Of a DNA stretch of 64,000 nucleotides, positions 1 to 11,353 are shown piece by piece (within the stretch, counting starts at the first letter, position 1; each line of letters begins with the position of its first letter). Source of the stretch: Bathynomus jamesi (taxonomy: Eukaryota > Arthropoda > Malacostraca > Isopoda > Cirolanidae); assembly GCA_023014485.1 (NCBI GenBank), contig JAJOZX010006151.1:201001-265000 (forward strand), in the 5' to 3' direction. Both the position numbers and the translations under genes were made by a program. The notes under the pieces were generated by a model. The model searched no databases and was not told the origin of the DNA. It saw only the letters and a list, made by a program, of their open reading frames with translations.

Positions 1-1984
1 CGAGCCGCACTCACCGTGTCCGTTACGGATAGCTATTACATGATCGGATCGACCCCTCATCCCGGCTGTCATCACATATAACGAAGTTAAAGGCTTACAA
101 CTTAGGAAGAAACCATCCGTCTCACCACTCGAAAGATGAAAACACAATTTTAAAAAGGAAATTCAATTAAAGCTTTTGCGAACTTCAATTTTTTTGTGTG
201 TGTGTGTGTGTTTGAGCGTCCATCTTGCTTCCTATTCGTTAGGCCATTTCAGAACTTTTAAACAGTTCGTAATTTAATACAGAACACTAATTACAGTTAC
301 ATTAATTATATTATACTTTAAATTTAATTTATTACGTTTCCACTCCACTTTCTTATGAGAAGAGAAGCGAGTAATTGAGATTATTTTCATTGGCGTTAAA
401 ACGAGGAAAGATATTTTGTCATTTTAAATCATGGAAATTCTACCAATAAAATATTACTGGTCTCTTTTTTTAAAGAAATCGATTTACATATTTTTTAATA
501 TAAATTACTAATTTGAACGTAATTTTACTTTTAAATGTGATAGGGGTGGGGGGGATCGTGGAGACGCAACTCAAAAATTAAATACATATTTCGTATCGAG
601 CGTTTTACTTCAATGAACATCCGTACATTCCATTTCTCTATTTTGCTCTTAAGTTTTAACCATAGACTTATTTTCTGACATTTCTTTTAGACGGTAATTA
701 ATTTTTTTCAACAAATCCAAACCAGTAAACAATAATTTTACATAAATCCCCACTTTAATTTATGTATTTATACAGATTGCGTTAAATTTTCTTTCTAAAC
801 GTCAAATTCGAAATTATTTAACTTTTATTTTAATTTTACACAAACTCTCTCCTACTTTTTATTTTTTTTTTATTTTTAAGAAAGATATTTTTTATTAGTC
901 GTACCTTAGTTTTATTTTAGTTTTTTTATGTAGAAAAGAGAGGGGCTGAGGGCAAGCACCGTAAAATGCCCTCCGTATATAAGAAGGAAAGAGCCAAAAT
1001 CAAGCAGATATGTACGTATAGGTCATATATATAATGTATCGTAAACCGTAAATTTAACATATTTACAGAAAAAAGAATAGCTTTCTTTGTTAGCGAGAAG
1101 CGTTTTTTTTTATCTGTTAACCATAGAATTGCTGTTTTAGAAGTATTCACATTATAAACTTTAAATGGAGCGCCGGTGCGAATGTTGCGAGGAAGAATTG
1201 TTAAAACGAAAGCCCGAGCAGTCACGTTGCAGTTTAATTTTTAGGTTTCAAAAGAAAGTGTGTTCGAATTGGCCACGAGAGAGTATGCAATGATGCCCTG
1301 TCCCAGAGCTGACTTATTTCCGAAAAATCTTTCGTGAAAAGGCGCAACGATTCCACTCTTCAATTAATAAAGCGAAAGGGATTTCATCATGAAGCTAAAC
1401 TAAGTTTTTCGTCTCGAGTTTAGTATAATAAATAATTGCGTATTTTAAAACTTTAAGGTTTCGTGTATATTTGTATTGAGAGAGAGATGTGGGTCGAAGG
1501 AAGGAGAATAAGCTTCATTTTCCTTTCCCTTCTACATTTTATACATTTAACCAAATATTAATTGGCGATCAACGAGAATTAGTGTGTTTTAAGAAGGCCC
1601 TTTTACATAATGGCCTCAAATTTTGGCGAGACAAGAACCAGCGTTTAACTTTATGGAGGAGCTCTTTTAGTGGTGAAAAGGCGGATTTAAATTGCTTTTC
1701 TTCCCACTAATAAAAGTCATTAAAACGATTAAAAATGAAATGCTGATAATGCGCCCTCATTATTATTTATGAAAACTAATCATAGGCGTTTGCTCTAAAC
1801 GGACAAGAGGGAAGGAACAGTCACTCGTTTGTGACGGCAAATGTATGTCATCGCAAAACGGCGACGTCACGTTCATGGTACAGTATTATAAAACTTAAAA
1901 AGTCATTCACTCGATGTAGTAACTGTTATTCCTTACTTTTTCTGTCGTTAGTAACCCATTATATATAAACCTTGTAACCTTGTA
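1..1984. other. AT-rich stretch, no gene recognised
   Basis: No protein, RNA or transposon was recognised here. The stretch is AT-rich with short homopolymers, a short (TG)n near 196-211 and a G-run near 546-554. Open frames are short, lack recognisable motifs and look like chance. Confidence 0.6.
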
Positions 1985-2800
1985 CCAACTCCGCACATTG
2001 GTGTGTCTTCACACGAAGGTCAAGTTGGTGGCCCCACTTCTAGGCCTGGCCTGGTAGAGGAGTGAGTTACTCTCTTGCGATCTCCATCGCACATAGACAG
2101 GCACAACCAACTCATACAGTACTTCCGATTCTGATAATGATATACCTTGAATTTTTACGACCTGCTGACGTTCTCTGAGGAAATTGTAGCTCCATTTTCC
2201 CACTTTGCCTGTTATTCCCATGTTTCAGTTTATGCGTTACTATACCATGATCACATTTGTTGAACGCTTTAGCAAAATCGTAGTTTTCATTGCTTTCAAG
2301 GGCGTCTATGATATTGTTATAGTGCTCTATTAGTTGTGGTAGGCATGACCTTCCTGATCGGAATCCATGCTGGTTCTCATCGAATCTTTTCAGCGTCTCC
2401 AAGAAGTCATAGATTTTCTCTCTGAGGTTAAGGACTCTATTATGTTTCTGATATCAGCAATGACATCCGAGAATTTTGCGGTTGGGGTGTTCGGAGGTCT
2501 GTACAGTAGATGACTGTAAGTACCACGTTTAGTTTTTCTATTTTCACTGCTAAAAGTTTCACGTAGCTGTTTCATTTACTTATTATCGTCTCCGCCGTAT
2601 GACTCTCACGTACGTATATAGCGCAGCCATCTTTACGTCTTGCTGTTCTGTCAGCTCGTAGTAAGTAACCATCGATATGTATTTCTTTTTTTCATATGTT
2701 TGCGGTATTCGTAGTTTTCTGTCTCCTTGGCAATCTTTAAGATGTGTTTCTGTGAGGCATGCGGTGTCAGCCCTTATTTCATCCATAAATCTTTTCATAT
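1985..2800 (-). pseudogene. Non-LTR retrotransposon fragment (EN + RT), family 1
   Basis: Reading the minus strand there are three blocks in order. An endonuclease-like piece carries CLTETHLKD (about 2800-2583), with a second piece YRPPNTPTAKF (2575-2400). A reverse-transcriptase piece follows with the finger motif HGFRSGRSCLPQL and the palm-A-like FAKAFNKCDHGIV (2402-2110). The last block is the C-terminal tail VRWRSQESNSLLYQ (about 2100-2000). EN and RT are separated by a deletion, and the RT YxDD region is missing because the RT block jumps straight to the tail. Stops and frameshifts make it non-functional. EN-RT non-LTR elements copy themselves by target-primed reverse transcription. Better-preserved relatives lie at 39130-40540 and 19360-20237. 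Confidence 0.75.
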
Positions 2801-3085
2801 ATATATATATATATAAGAATTTTAGGAAATTAATCAGGCACAGCAGGGCCTTAGCGCTACTTATCATTAATTTGTTTGTCATTACGCGAAATGTGTAATT
2901 TGTTTGGACGTAATCAGTTGTACCTTTTCGATGTAACTCTACACAGAAATTGATTACTGGGAAGGAAATATTGTGAGAAAATGTTCTCTCTTTTCTCTTT
3001 ATTGTATGAATCGTGAAAGGAAAAGGAGAAATTGTTCTCATTGTTTATCTTCATAGATCGTTAATCAAGATATTCATTCTTATTC

Positions 3086-3470
3086 GACTTAAAATGTAGA
3101 ACTAAGCAAGTTATCCCTTAATTTACATTATTTTCTTCACAAAGCCGAGTATTTTTGTTGGATTAAAATTATGGAATGGATTAAACATTGATCTTAAAAA
3201 ATACTTTTAATTTAAGTGTGTTTAAAAATAAGTCGAAATCTCTCCTAATAAAGGAATACTAATGATTTCTTTTTACTCGTGTTATTTATGATCTGAATGA
3301 TGAATTATTTGTTTCATTTCTCATTTTTATTTGTATTCTGTAAACTAATTATTTTTAAACACACCAGTCATGCGTGTTAACTCCCTGTAAAATGATAGGT
3401 AATTTTTTAATTAATATGAGAGCCCAGTAAAGCCAAAAGATTAAAGGTCAAATTCGGTAATATAAATCCG
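3086..3470 (+). mobile_element. Non-LTR retrotransposon 3' tail, family 2 (copy 1)
   Basis: The plus strand reads FGLKLWNGLNIDLKKY, the usual C-terminal tail of jockey/CR1-like ORF2 (compare GLKLWNDLNADIKN at 16081-16120). The frame is then lost. Downstream, GAGAGCCCAGTAAAGCC near 3418 matches GAGCCCAGTAAAGCCC at 16923, so the 3' UTR is shared with copy 2. It is 5' truncated, as expected for incomplete target-primed reverse transcription. Confidence 0.65.
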
Positions 3471-3553
3471 AAATATTTCAAAATTTGTACGGTCCATATT
3501 CAAAATATCGCGATATTTATTTTATCAATAAGGTATTTTCTTTTCCAATCCAC

Positions 3554-3560
3554 ACAAACG

Positions 3561-3611
<51 letters not shown>

Positions 3612-3627
3612 CACACACACACACAAA
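3554..3627. repeat. (CG)n/(CA)n microsatellite
   Basis: A short CG run passes into about 30 CA units with one interruption. The Thr-His open frame across it is a translation artefact. Confidence 0.95.
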
Positions 3628-3802
3628 ATCGTTTTTCCCTACTCGTACTGAGGTGAATTATACATAGAGAAAATGTTTTGTTGCTTCAAAGAGAAATAAT
3701 GTGTTGCAACAAAATATTTGTTTTAGTTTTTGAGGACCAAACTTTTGTTTCATTAACAAAAAAAAATTAATCTTCTTGTTAATGATTTGTTGCAATAAAC
3801 AG

Positions 3803-4137
3803 GGACCTTTTCCGTTCCATGGGCACCATTGAAATGAGAGAAATTAATATTTTTTAAACTTTTAATTTTTTATTAATAATTAATGAGCACATTTTGAATA
3901 AGAGAAATTTAATTTATTTAATTTAACAGCTTTAATGAACATAAATTAAAACAAAAAATATTTGTCGTTTCTTCAAAAATTTGACGATTTATTACATTAT
4001 CATTATTATTGGTCATACCTAGCTTAACATAGTCTAACCTATCCTAACTTGACTTAACCTAGCTTAACATAGCCTAACCTATCCTAACCTGATTTAACCT
4101 AACCTTACTTCGTTGGTGCCCATAGAACGGAAAAGCC
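3803..4137. mobile_element. MITE with 10-bp target duplication
   Basis: A 335-bp element with about 25-bp terminal inverted repeats (GGACCTTTTCCG... and ...CGGAAAAGCC, each continuing into GGGCACCA/TGGTGCCC). It is bounded on both sides by the perfect direct repeat CAATAAACAG (3793-3802 and 4138-4147). A 9-11 bp duplication is typical of Mutator-like elements. The interior (4010-4110) is a degenerate tandem array of TAACCTA-type words. There is no coding capacity, so any mobility would need a transposase supplied elsewhere. Confidence 0.75.
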
Positions 4138-4147
4138 CAATAAACAG

Positions 4148-5243
4148 ATATTTAGTTGAGCAAAATGTGTGTATTTGGTTTTGAATTATTTGAATTAAAC
4201 TTTATTTAAATTAAACGTAAAGTATGTTTATTTTGGAATTAGCGAAAGGCTTAACCAAATTTCGTGATTTGTTTAAGATTGGTATTTTTCTATTTAACTT
4301 GAATTTAACTACCATATATTCACTTATGCACATTATATATACAGAAATAATTATGAAAACATCTTTATCTTTATCGGATTTGAACCGAATTACAATCCTG
4401 CTGAGCAAATAATCATAGTTTTGCTTTATATTAAAGTTTTATTACGTGTTTTTTAACATGTTTTTTTTTCGTTCATAATTTTATATTTGCATTTAAAAAC
4501 TTTATATTTAAAAGACAATAAAAATATGGACTTTTTTTTAAAACTAAAGCGGCAAATGTTAACCCATTGTGGACGGGTGCGGGGGTTGTCGTCGGGAAAT
4601 CTAATTCATTCTCGTTCGTATAATATTCACAACAAAATTCTATAATAACAAAATGAAGCCAAATAATGCCTACGGTAGCTAATTAAAGCAGTTATTATAT
4701 TTTTTTTTGAAAATAAGATATTTAATGTAGATTTTTACCCTGATTTCAAAAGTGTAAGTCTTTTTCGGAGAAATATCTTATTTTCCAAAAAATCGGAAAC
4801 ATTCCAAATTTCTGAAAAGCTCCCACATTTGTTCGTGAAACTATTTATATAGTGCGAATAATTCTAGTTTTATTAATTAGACACAAAATTGTTCATCATT
4901 AATGTTCGGTTACCAGAAATTATGGAATACTGGTATTTCTTGGGTTGGAAAAATTTCTAACATTTTATGCTTCTCTTTTCAGTTTTGTCTATGTTAATTA
5001 TTATTATGTTTTTAAATGTAGTTAATGAGGCTAATAGGAAAATGATGATGTATTTCACGTGAAAAATTTGTTTGACAAGTTAGCAGTTCGCAACATTGGA
5101 ATGTTAAGATTAATTTCAGCATCTATATTCTATACCATATATTGCTATTAACTAAATAAATATCATACCATATATAAAGCAGAACCGTAATAAGGTTGCC
5201 ATTATTTAAACAGGCCTTGGGTTTTTTCCGTTTGGGGGCTAGC
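4148..5243. other. AT-rich stretch, nothing recognised
   Basis: No coding, RNA or repeat structure was recognised. The two overlapping 62-65 codon frames at 4211-4412 are antisense to each other and have no motif. Confidence 0.5.
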
Positions 5244-5854
5244 AGCGAATTTTAATGAAAATCGGTATACTAATGTAGTTTTGGTCACTGATTTCAAAAA
5301 TAACTTTCTTTTTTTTTGGAGAAATGAAAAACAAACGTGTTAGAGCACTTTAAATAATTAATGTGTGTTTTAACTAGCTTAAACTAGTTGCAGAGGATTG
5401 TGTTAAATTTAGCCAGAGTCACAAACTGCTACTGTTTATGAAAAAGTGCTCTAAGTGTGGGAAAGTGCGTTTCTTTGATAAAAAACCCAGTTCTTTCGTT
5501 GCCAAAAGCGTCGGTCAAACGGTGAAAAGTGCAACTTTACGAAGAATACGTTTTTTGAAGGATCCCGGCAGATCTGTAAAAGTAGCAGAAAAAAATCATG
5601 AATTAATGCCCAGTTAGGTCAGTTGAATGCTCGGTTAGGTCAATTGAATGCCAGGTTGGGTCAGTTGAATACCCGGTTAGGTCAACTGTACGCCCTTGAC
5701 GATTGGTTAGGTTAAGTCATGATATTTTCGTTAAAAAAACATTAATTATTTAAAGTGCTCTAACATGTTCGTTTTTCATTTCGCCAAAAAAAAGTTATTT
5801 TTGAAATCAGTGACCAAAACTACATTAGTATACCGATTTTCATTAAAATTCGCT
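5244..5854. mobile_element. Non-autonomous inverted-repeat element
   Basis: About 115-bp inverted repeats (5244-5362 and about 5743-5854; GCGAATTTTAATG... and ...CATTAAAATTCGC) enclose about 380 bp with no coding capacity. The interior has four tandem 21-bp units (5607-5690) of the type TGCYCGGTTAGGTCARTTGAA. These are followed by a segment shared with the two MITEs at 6101 and 7912. No convincing target duplication was seen. Confidence 0.7.
5607..5690 (+). repeat. Four tandem 21-bp GGTTAGGTC units
   Basis: Units start at 5607, 5628, 5649 and 5670, each with the core GGTTAGGTCA or a one-to-two base variant. The TTAGG words resemble the arthropod telomere repeat, but the period is 21 bp. Confidence 0.85.
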
Positions 5855-6100
5855 TCTTGGATCTATCGTGGCAGTGACTGTGTCGTGTGTTTATGGCTCT
5901 GATTAGGTTTTTTATAGGTATCCCTAATAACAATTTTCTATATTGTGTATTCAGTAAACAAAAATGAGGGCTGCTGCTGGCTGAAATGACTCGGCAAAAT
6001 TCAAACCTATCACAATGGCTTAAAGTGAATTAGGTCGTGTAGTTTGTTATATATTTCTATTTTTTTTTAAAGTTAGCGTAACAGTTACAATACAAATCAA

Positions 6101-6302
6101 GGATCACCTGAAGATCAGGGCCCCCAGCCTTCTCTAGTTAGCCTTATGAGGCTAACTAACGAAAATATCACGACCTAACCTACCCAATGGTTAGGTCAAC
6201 TGTACGCCCTTGACGATTGGTTAGGTTAGGTCGTTATATTTTCGTTAGTTCGCCTTATAAAGCTAACTAAAGAAAGCTGGGGGCCCTGATCTTCACTGAT
6301 CC
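6101..6302. mobile_element. Palindromic MITE with telomere-like core, copy 1
   Basis: A near-complete palindrome of about 200 bp. The arms start GGATCACCTGAAGATCAGGG and mirror as CCCTGATCTTC; the middle carries GACCTAACCTA and its complement around CTGTACGCCCTTGACGA. It is the same family as the element at 7912-8112. There is no coding sequence. Confidence 0.8.
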
Positions 6303-6418
6303 CAAATCAGTTTGTAACAGTGTAGATCTGTTTAATTTTGTATTCCTTTCTCAATTTATTTATTTATTATAAACTATCGTAAAAATATTATCGCATATCT
6401 GGTACATACCTTATTTTA

Positions 6419-6655
6419 ACCATCGCCTTATTTGATCCGAACAAAACGTGGTTAAGGAAACGTGTTTTGTTATCTTAAAGATATGATTTCTTTTTATTAT
6501 AACGATATCAAACAAAGAAAATGCGTATGTTAACGTTAAATAAAGCGCTTATTATAATCAATATATTAACCAGTGCTTTATTTGATCCGAACAAAAAGTA
6601 CTTAAAACTAAACGTGTTTCGTTTTGTTGTTTTAAATAAATGATTTTTTTCTCTG
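6419..6655 (+). repeat. Pair of diverged direct repeats (about 85 bp)
   Basis: Segments at about 6419-6505 and 6567-6655 share CTTATTTGATCCGAACAAAA (second copy TTTATTTGATCC) and the following AAACGTGTTT and ATGATTT words in the same order and orientation, about 150 bp apart. This is an old local duplication of unknown nature. Confidence 0.5.
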
Positions 6656-7084
6656 TGTAACAGCTGCAAAATAACACGAAGAAATACGACGAAACTTTAT
6701 TAATGAATAATTGAATAACAAAACGAAATAATTATTATTCAAAAAAGAAACTGGAATATAAATGAAGGCTATACCGTAATATCATATTTTGTATGTCTCC
6801 CTTTCGCAGCACCACTAGTGTAGCCGCTCCTAGTGGTACTGATTCAATCAATATATTGTCGGTATCTTGGGTTTTGCTGTTCCAGATTTGTTGCATCACT
6901 GTCCACAGATCAGTAAAGTTGTTAGGATTTTCCTTTTTCTTTTCAAATGTGAACATTGTCCATAAATGCTTAGAGTCAGATCAGGTAACTGTGGAGACTA
7001 TTCCATTATTGTCAGCACATATTTTTTATTTATTTATTTTCTTATTGAGATTTCTGCTGAACGCAGGAATATTATTTTTATTAT

Positions 7085-7085
<1 letters not shown>

Positions 7086-7123
<38 letters not shown>

Positions 7124-7137
7124 GTGTGTGTGTGTGT
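7086..7137 (+). repeat. (TG)n microsatellite
   Basis: About 24 TG units with two TA interruptions. Cys-Val and Thr-His frames across it are artefacts. Confidence 0.95.
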
Positions 7138-7507
7138 AAAGGGGGCATGTTGAGGAAAGTGTGGTAAAAAGGTTGTTGCTTAATTTTCCGTGCCATATTA
7201 AATTTTTCTTTTGGAACAATTTGGGTATATAAACCATGATACCACATAGAGTCGATGGGACAAGAAAGGTTAAGAAACAACTGTGTACCACGCCTTCCTC
7301 AACATATCCCTTTACACACAAAAACATACACAATAATAAATAAATAAATAAAAAAAAGTATTCCCCCTTTACTCATTCCTAACTTGCTAATTACTTTGGC
7401 ATTTTGAAAATTTAAACTATAATTTCCGTGGAAATTCTTTTGGCGATAACTTTTTCCGCGACTGTACTGTACCATGCCCTGAATATAGATATTTGTCCGT
7501 GTTCTTG

Positions 7508-7685
7508 GAGTTGTCTAACTTCCTTCGTAACGGCAAAAGTCGTGCGAAGGAGGAGACGTACAACTTTACGTGGGATTCGAATCACGAACACTACATCACC
7601 CACACACGGAGAACGGTCACTCATTCAAGTACAACCTTGACCCGATGTCGCTTAACATCACTGATTTACGGGACGTAAGTCCCCG
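7508..7685 (-). mobile_element. 5S rRNA-derived SINE, copy 1
   Basis: The minus strand has a 5S-like block (GATGTTAAGCGACATCGGGTC near 7660-7635, and remnants of GAGTGACCGTTCTCC), followed by the family tail with CGAAGGAAGTTAGACAAC. Three sibling copies are at 32862, 35073 and 62385. A 5S-derived head contains an internal RNA polymerase III promoter (box A, IE, box C), so these would be SINE3-type elements. This copy is the most diverged. Confidence 0.6.
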
Positions 7686-7911
7686 AGCATAAATTTTCAG
7701 ACTATTTGTTTCCTACAGCTTTTACGAGCAATATGATAACGTATATACCAGTTCCTTCTACAGTAGTTCCAGAATGCAACGGATGTACACTATTTTACAC
7801 GTGGACTTTTATAAAGGTTCTTAATATTTTAAGTTGTGGTAGACATCATAGGCTACGCTTTATAAAACGATGGTATATTTGATAATGAAAGCACGGTACT
7901 ACCTCTTCTTC

Positions 7912-8112
7912 GGTTCACCCGAAGATCAGAGCCCCAGCCTTCTTTAGTTAGCCTTATAACGCTAACTAACGAAAATATCACGACCTAACCTAACCAATCG
8001 TTAGGTCAACTGTACGCCCATGACGATGGTTAGGTTAGGTCGTGATATTTTCGTTAGTTAGCCTTACAAAGCTAACTAAAGAAGGCTGGGGGCCCTGATC
8101 TTCGGGTGATCC
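7912..8112. mobile_element. Palindromic MITE with telomere-like core, copy 2
   Basis: Closely similar to the copy at 6101-6302 and better preserved. The arms run GGTTCACCCGAAGATCAG... to ...CTGATCTTCGGGTGATCC. The centre again holds CGACCTAACCTAACC and its complement around CTGTACGCCCATGACGA. Two dispersed copies with the same ends show that it moves, or moved, as a unit. Confidence 0.8.
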
Positions 8113-9080
8113 TCTTCTTCCATTAGCTGTTTACAATTTAGATACTCTTTCGTCTCGTTTCGCTCATCAATAAGTATAATAATTATAATTACGAATATCT
8201 TTATTATATTTGTATCCAGACGATTGCAGCATACCTAAGTTCAAAACTGGTTGTGGATCGGTTTGGACCGAGGCAATTTTGAACTTCGAACGGTTCTCAA
8301 AGTCCTTGTTTCATATTATGCACGGTCCAATGAAGTGTCGTATTATATTTAAAACTAGTATAGAGAATCTGTGGATAGTGGATACGAATCGAATCTTCCT
8401 ATTGCTTATGAAGCTAATTTGTGCTAAATTAACTAATTATAGCCATCATTTAAATGTTTTCACTTTAAAAATTCAGTGTTTATAACTACTCACAATTAAT
8501 TAAATAGTATATTCGTGATATGAGACCTTTCTTGGGCTTCTCCCCTTTCAGTTATAGATGCTTCTGAATCACGCCTTCATCCTTCTTTAACAGGCCATGC
8601 ACCCTTAATTTGACCTAAAACTCATTCTCATCGCGAGCTGAGCCGACTCAGATGATTTTATATATATATATATATATATAAAAAATACTTAGGCGGATTT
8701 AATATAAGCAGAATAGGTACTTCCCTCGGGCGGAAAATTTTGTCGTATTTTAACCTAAATAGGGCAAAGAAAACAAAGATAGAAAATAAATAACTTGTAA
8801 GCACTAACAAATTAAATGGGTTTACAAATAAATAAGTCTTTAACTATTAAAAAAAACAGCTGCATTTTCTTCCATTTCCTTTGAACCTTACTTACCCAAA
8901 GGGGTAACCCTAACGTGCCCTGGCCGTAGGCGAGTTTGACCGTTGGGCAGGGAGCCTAAGGCTCTGCTTGTTTTAAAACAAAAAAGAACAGCAGCTTCTA
9001 ATGCCAAACTAGCGACATCAAATGGCACAACTATAAGGCACTTTAATCCCTGCCTAGGGGAGGAAAAATGCTAAGTACGC
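8113..9080. other. No gene recognised
   Basis: A short (TA)n lies at 8660-8680. The 91-codon frame at 8210-8485 has no recognisable motif and no supporting context. The remainder is unclassified. Confidence 0.5.
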
Positions 9081-9081
9081 C

Positions 9082-9149
<68 letters not shown>
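9081..9149. repeat. (TG)n(TA)n microsatellite
   Basis: About six TG units, then about 28 TA units, directly abutting the transposon terminus at 9150. Confidence 0.95.
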
Positions 9150-9153
<4 letters not shown>

Positions 9154-10768
9154 GTTTCATAACATGTGAGACGCATTTTCAGGATGGATTCAGGACCTGC
9201 AAACAATGAAAAAAGTCTATATAAACATATGCCCGAAATCTCTTTGTTTCCGAGTTACAGCCCGTTATGTGTTCCAGCAAGTATCTGCCTTACCTTTAAA
9301 GGAAGTGCTCAAAATGACCGACTTGCGCTTGAATACACGCCTGAACACGCCTCGTCATAGACTGCCTGACGCATTCAAACATTCGAGGTATTGCTCGGAT
9401 TTTCTGGCATCTTTGTTTTACACGTTAGCGAAGCATTTCAACGTTGTCAATGGGTGTCACGTAAACGATGGATTTCAGACGACCCCACAGGTAAAAATCG
9501 AGTAGATTCAGGTCCCGGGAGCGAGCAGGCCACGCAATGGGTCCTCCACGGCCTATCTATTTATCAGGGAAATGGTCTTCCAAATAGTCTCTCGCTACTC
9601 TATTAAAATGAGGCGGAGCGCCGTCATACATAAACCACATACGACGTCGGACACCAAGAGGAACTTCATCTAGTAAATCGCTCAAATCATTCCTTAAAAA
9701 ATTGGAATAGGATTCTCCCGTTAATCTTCCAGGCAAAACAAAAGGACTGATTAAGTTGTCGGCAATAAGTCCTGCCCATACATTGATACTAAATTGTTGG
9801 TGCCTTGACTGGATGATGGCATGCGGATTCTCTACGGCCCAGTGATGAGTGTTGTGAAAATTGATCACGCCATTTCTTGTGAAGGCAGCCTCATCAGAAA
9901 ACAACACGGACGATAGAAAAGAGGATCGCGAGCACACTGTTGAAGAAACCAAGTAAAAAGCCTCTCGTGGTGGGAAATCAGCGTCAGTAAGGTCTTGTAC
10001 TCTCTGAATGTGATATGGGTAAAGCTGTTGTTCCCGTAAAATTCTCCACACAGTTGTGTATCTTACAACCTCTGCTGCTGCTATCCTTCGGGTGCTGACA
10101 CCAGGATGTTCCTCCACGCTCAGGACCCGCTCCTCCAACTCAACAGTTCAAGCGCTGATTGGTCTACCACCATTTGAAACTCGATTGTTGAATGATCCTG
10201 TATCACCAAGACGCTCGTCTATTCTCTGAAAGGTCTTCTTATCTGGCAGACGGCGATTCGGAAACCTTTCCACGTACAGACGTCTTGCTGCGGCTGCATA
10301 CAGTCGGCAAGTCCATACACGAGATGCATATCTGCCATTTCTCTGTTTGAATAATCCTCCATTCTCACTTCAAATGCACACTATCACTGAATAGCACAAA
10401 AACGTTTAAGGTTTTTTTTCACTGGACTGCACTTATTCGCGGTAAGTTACGAATACGAACAGTGAAACACCGCGGTGCAACTCTGACTGACTGATGTCTC
10501 TACACTCAACGATACTGAAACATGTCATAGAGTGTACGAAACATTACAATCGGCAAGGCCATACATGAAATAAGTCTTATACACTCGCAAACATTGTCGA
10601 CAAGCAGTGTTTGTAAACAGTTTGCGGAAAGAATTGCTGGAACACAAAACGGGCTGTAACTCGGAAACAGTGATTTCGGGCATATGTTTATATAAATGTT
10701 TTCATTGTTTACAGGTCCTGAATCCATCCTGAAAGTGCGTCCCACATGTTATGAAACACCAACACCCT
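9150..10768 (-). mobile_element. DD41D Tc1/mariner-type transposon with long TIRs
   Basis: A 1.6-kb element set between (TA)n tracts. The terminal inverted repeats are about 130 bp (GGGTGTTTCATAACATGTG at the left; the right mirror ends ATGAAACACC plus an extra AACACC unit). A single transposase pseudogene lies on the minus strand. TA flanks fit the TA target of the superfamily. The terminal repeats are non-coding, so this copy was not rearranged like the inverted derivatives elsewhere in the window. Confidence 0.85.
9296..10362 (-). pseudogene. Transposase pseudogene, D-41-D type
   Basis: The start codon is at 10362 and the N-terminus reads MEDYSNREMADMHLVYG. The region then contains helix-turn-helix-like sequence, the first catalytic Asp in VLFSDEAAF, the second in FMYDGAPPHF and the third in LNLLDFYLWG. 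I count 41 residues between the second and third Asp. The C-terminus is VGHFEHFL. Lesions include a frameshift after about codon 20, an in-frame stop near 10142, a Trp-to-TAG stop after DHFPDK (about 9555), and further breaks near the C-terminus. The protein would cut and paste the element at TA sites; this copy cannot be translated intact. Confidence 0.85.
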
Positions 10769-10807
10769 ATATATATATATATATATTATATATATATATA
10801 TATATAT
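10769..10807. repeat. (TA)n microsatellite between two transposons
   Basis: About 19 TA units with one slip. It joins the right end of the element at 9150 to the truncated left end of the element at 10808. Confidence 0.95.
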
Positions 10808-11198
10808 GGTCTGGAACCATAGGGCAAAATGATAAAAACGGCAATTAAAAAACGCCGAAGAGACTTTTGGAGACTGTTTGTGAAATGAGCGAGGATGGTA
10901 GCGTCTGTGTCATCGTCGGTGGATGTCCTCGGAGGTCCACTGCGTCGTTTATCTCCTATGGATCCCGTTTCTCTGAACTCTGCTACAAGTTTGCCGACAC
11001 AGATGTGTCTTATCGGCGCCCGGTCCGGATGCAATCTGTTAAATTCCTCAGCGACCTCCCTCTGACTCCGATTTCCTACGAGCAGAATTACCTTGATGCG
11101 TTCTTCCTTACTCAAAGACATCATGGGCACTTGCATAAACGGAAAAAACGTGAATTACTTATTTTACCCTATGGTTCCAGACTTATGGGACACCCTGT
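10808..11198 (-). mobile_element. Internally deleted mariner-like element (N-terminal half kept)
   Basis: The right end has the complete terminus ACCATAGGG...CTTATGGGACACCCTG. The left end starts at TCTGGAACCATAGGG and lacks the outer 15-18 bases, replaced by (TA)n. The minus strand encodes a transposase N-terminus (MMSLSKEERIKVILLVGN, then helix-turn-helix-like sequence to SGPPRTSTDDDT and SLRR), after which the rest is deleted. It is related to the derivatives at 30864 and 40611. Confidence 0.75.
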
Positions 11199-11216
11199 AT
11201 ATATATATATATATAT

Positions 11217-11271
<55 letters not shown>
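11199..11271. repeat. (TA)n microsatellite
   Basis: About 35 TA units with a slip near 11217-11224. The Tyr-Ile frames across it are artefacts. Confidence 0.95.
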
Positions 11272-11274
<3 letters not shown>

Positions 11275-11286
11275 TAAAAGCAGACA

Positions 11287-11303
11287 GTAAATCAACAAAC
11301 GAA

Positions 11304-11334
<31 letters not shown>

Positions 11335-11353
11335 ATTCATTTGTTGATTTACT
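11287..11353. repeat. Palindrome centred on (TA)n
   Basis: AGTAAATCAACAAACGAATT and its inverted copy AATTCATTTGTTGATTTACT flank about 15 TA units. The flanks are non-repetitive sequence, so one side was copied in inverted orientation from the other. Confidence 0.85.

Noticed and set aside
4010..4125. Interstitial telomere array
   Set aside because: The TAACCTA-type words are irregular and lie inside a MITE with a target duplication, so it is not a telomere fusion point.
11199..11290. Long Tyr-Ile open frames over (TA)n, here and at many other TA tracts
   Set aside because: They are microsatellite read-through, occur on both strands and have no domain on either side.
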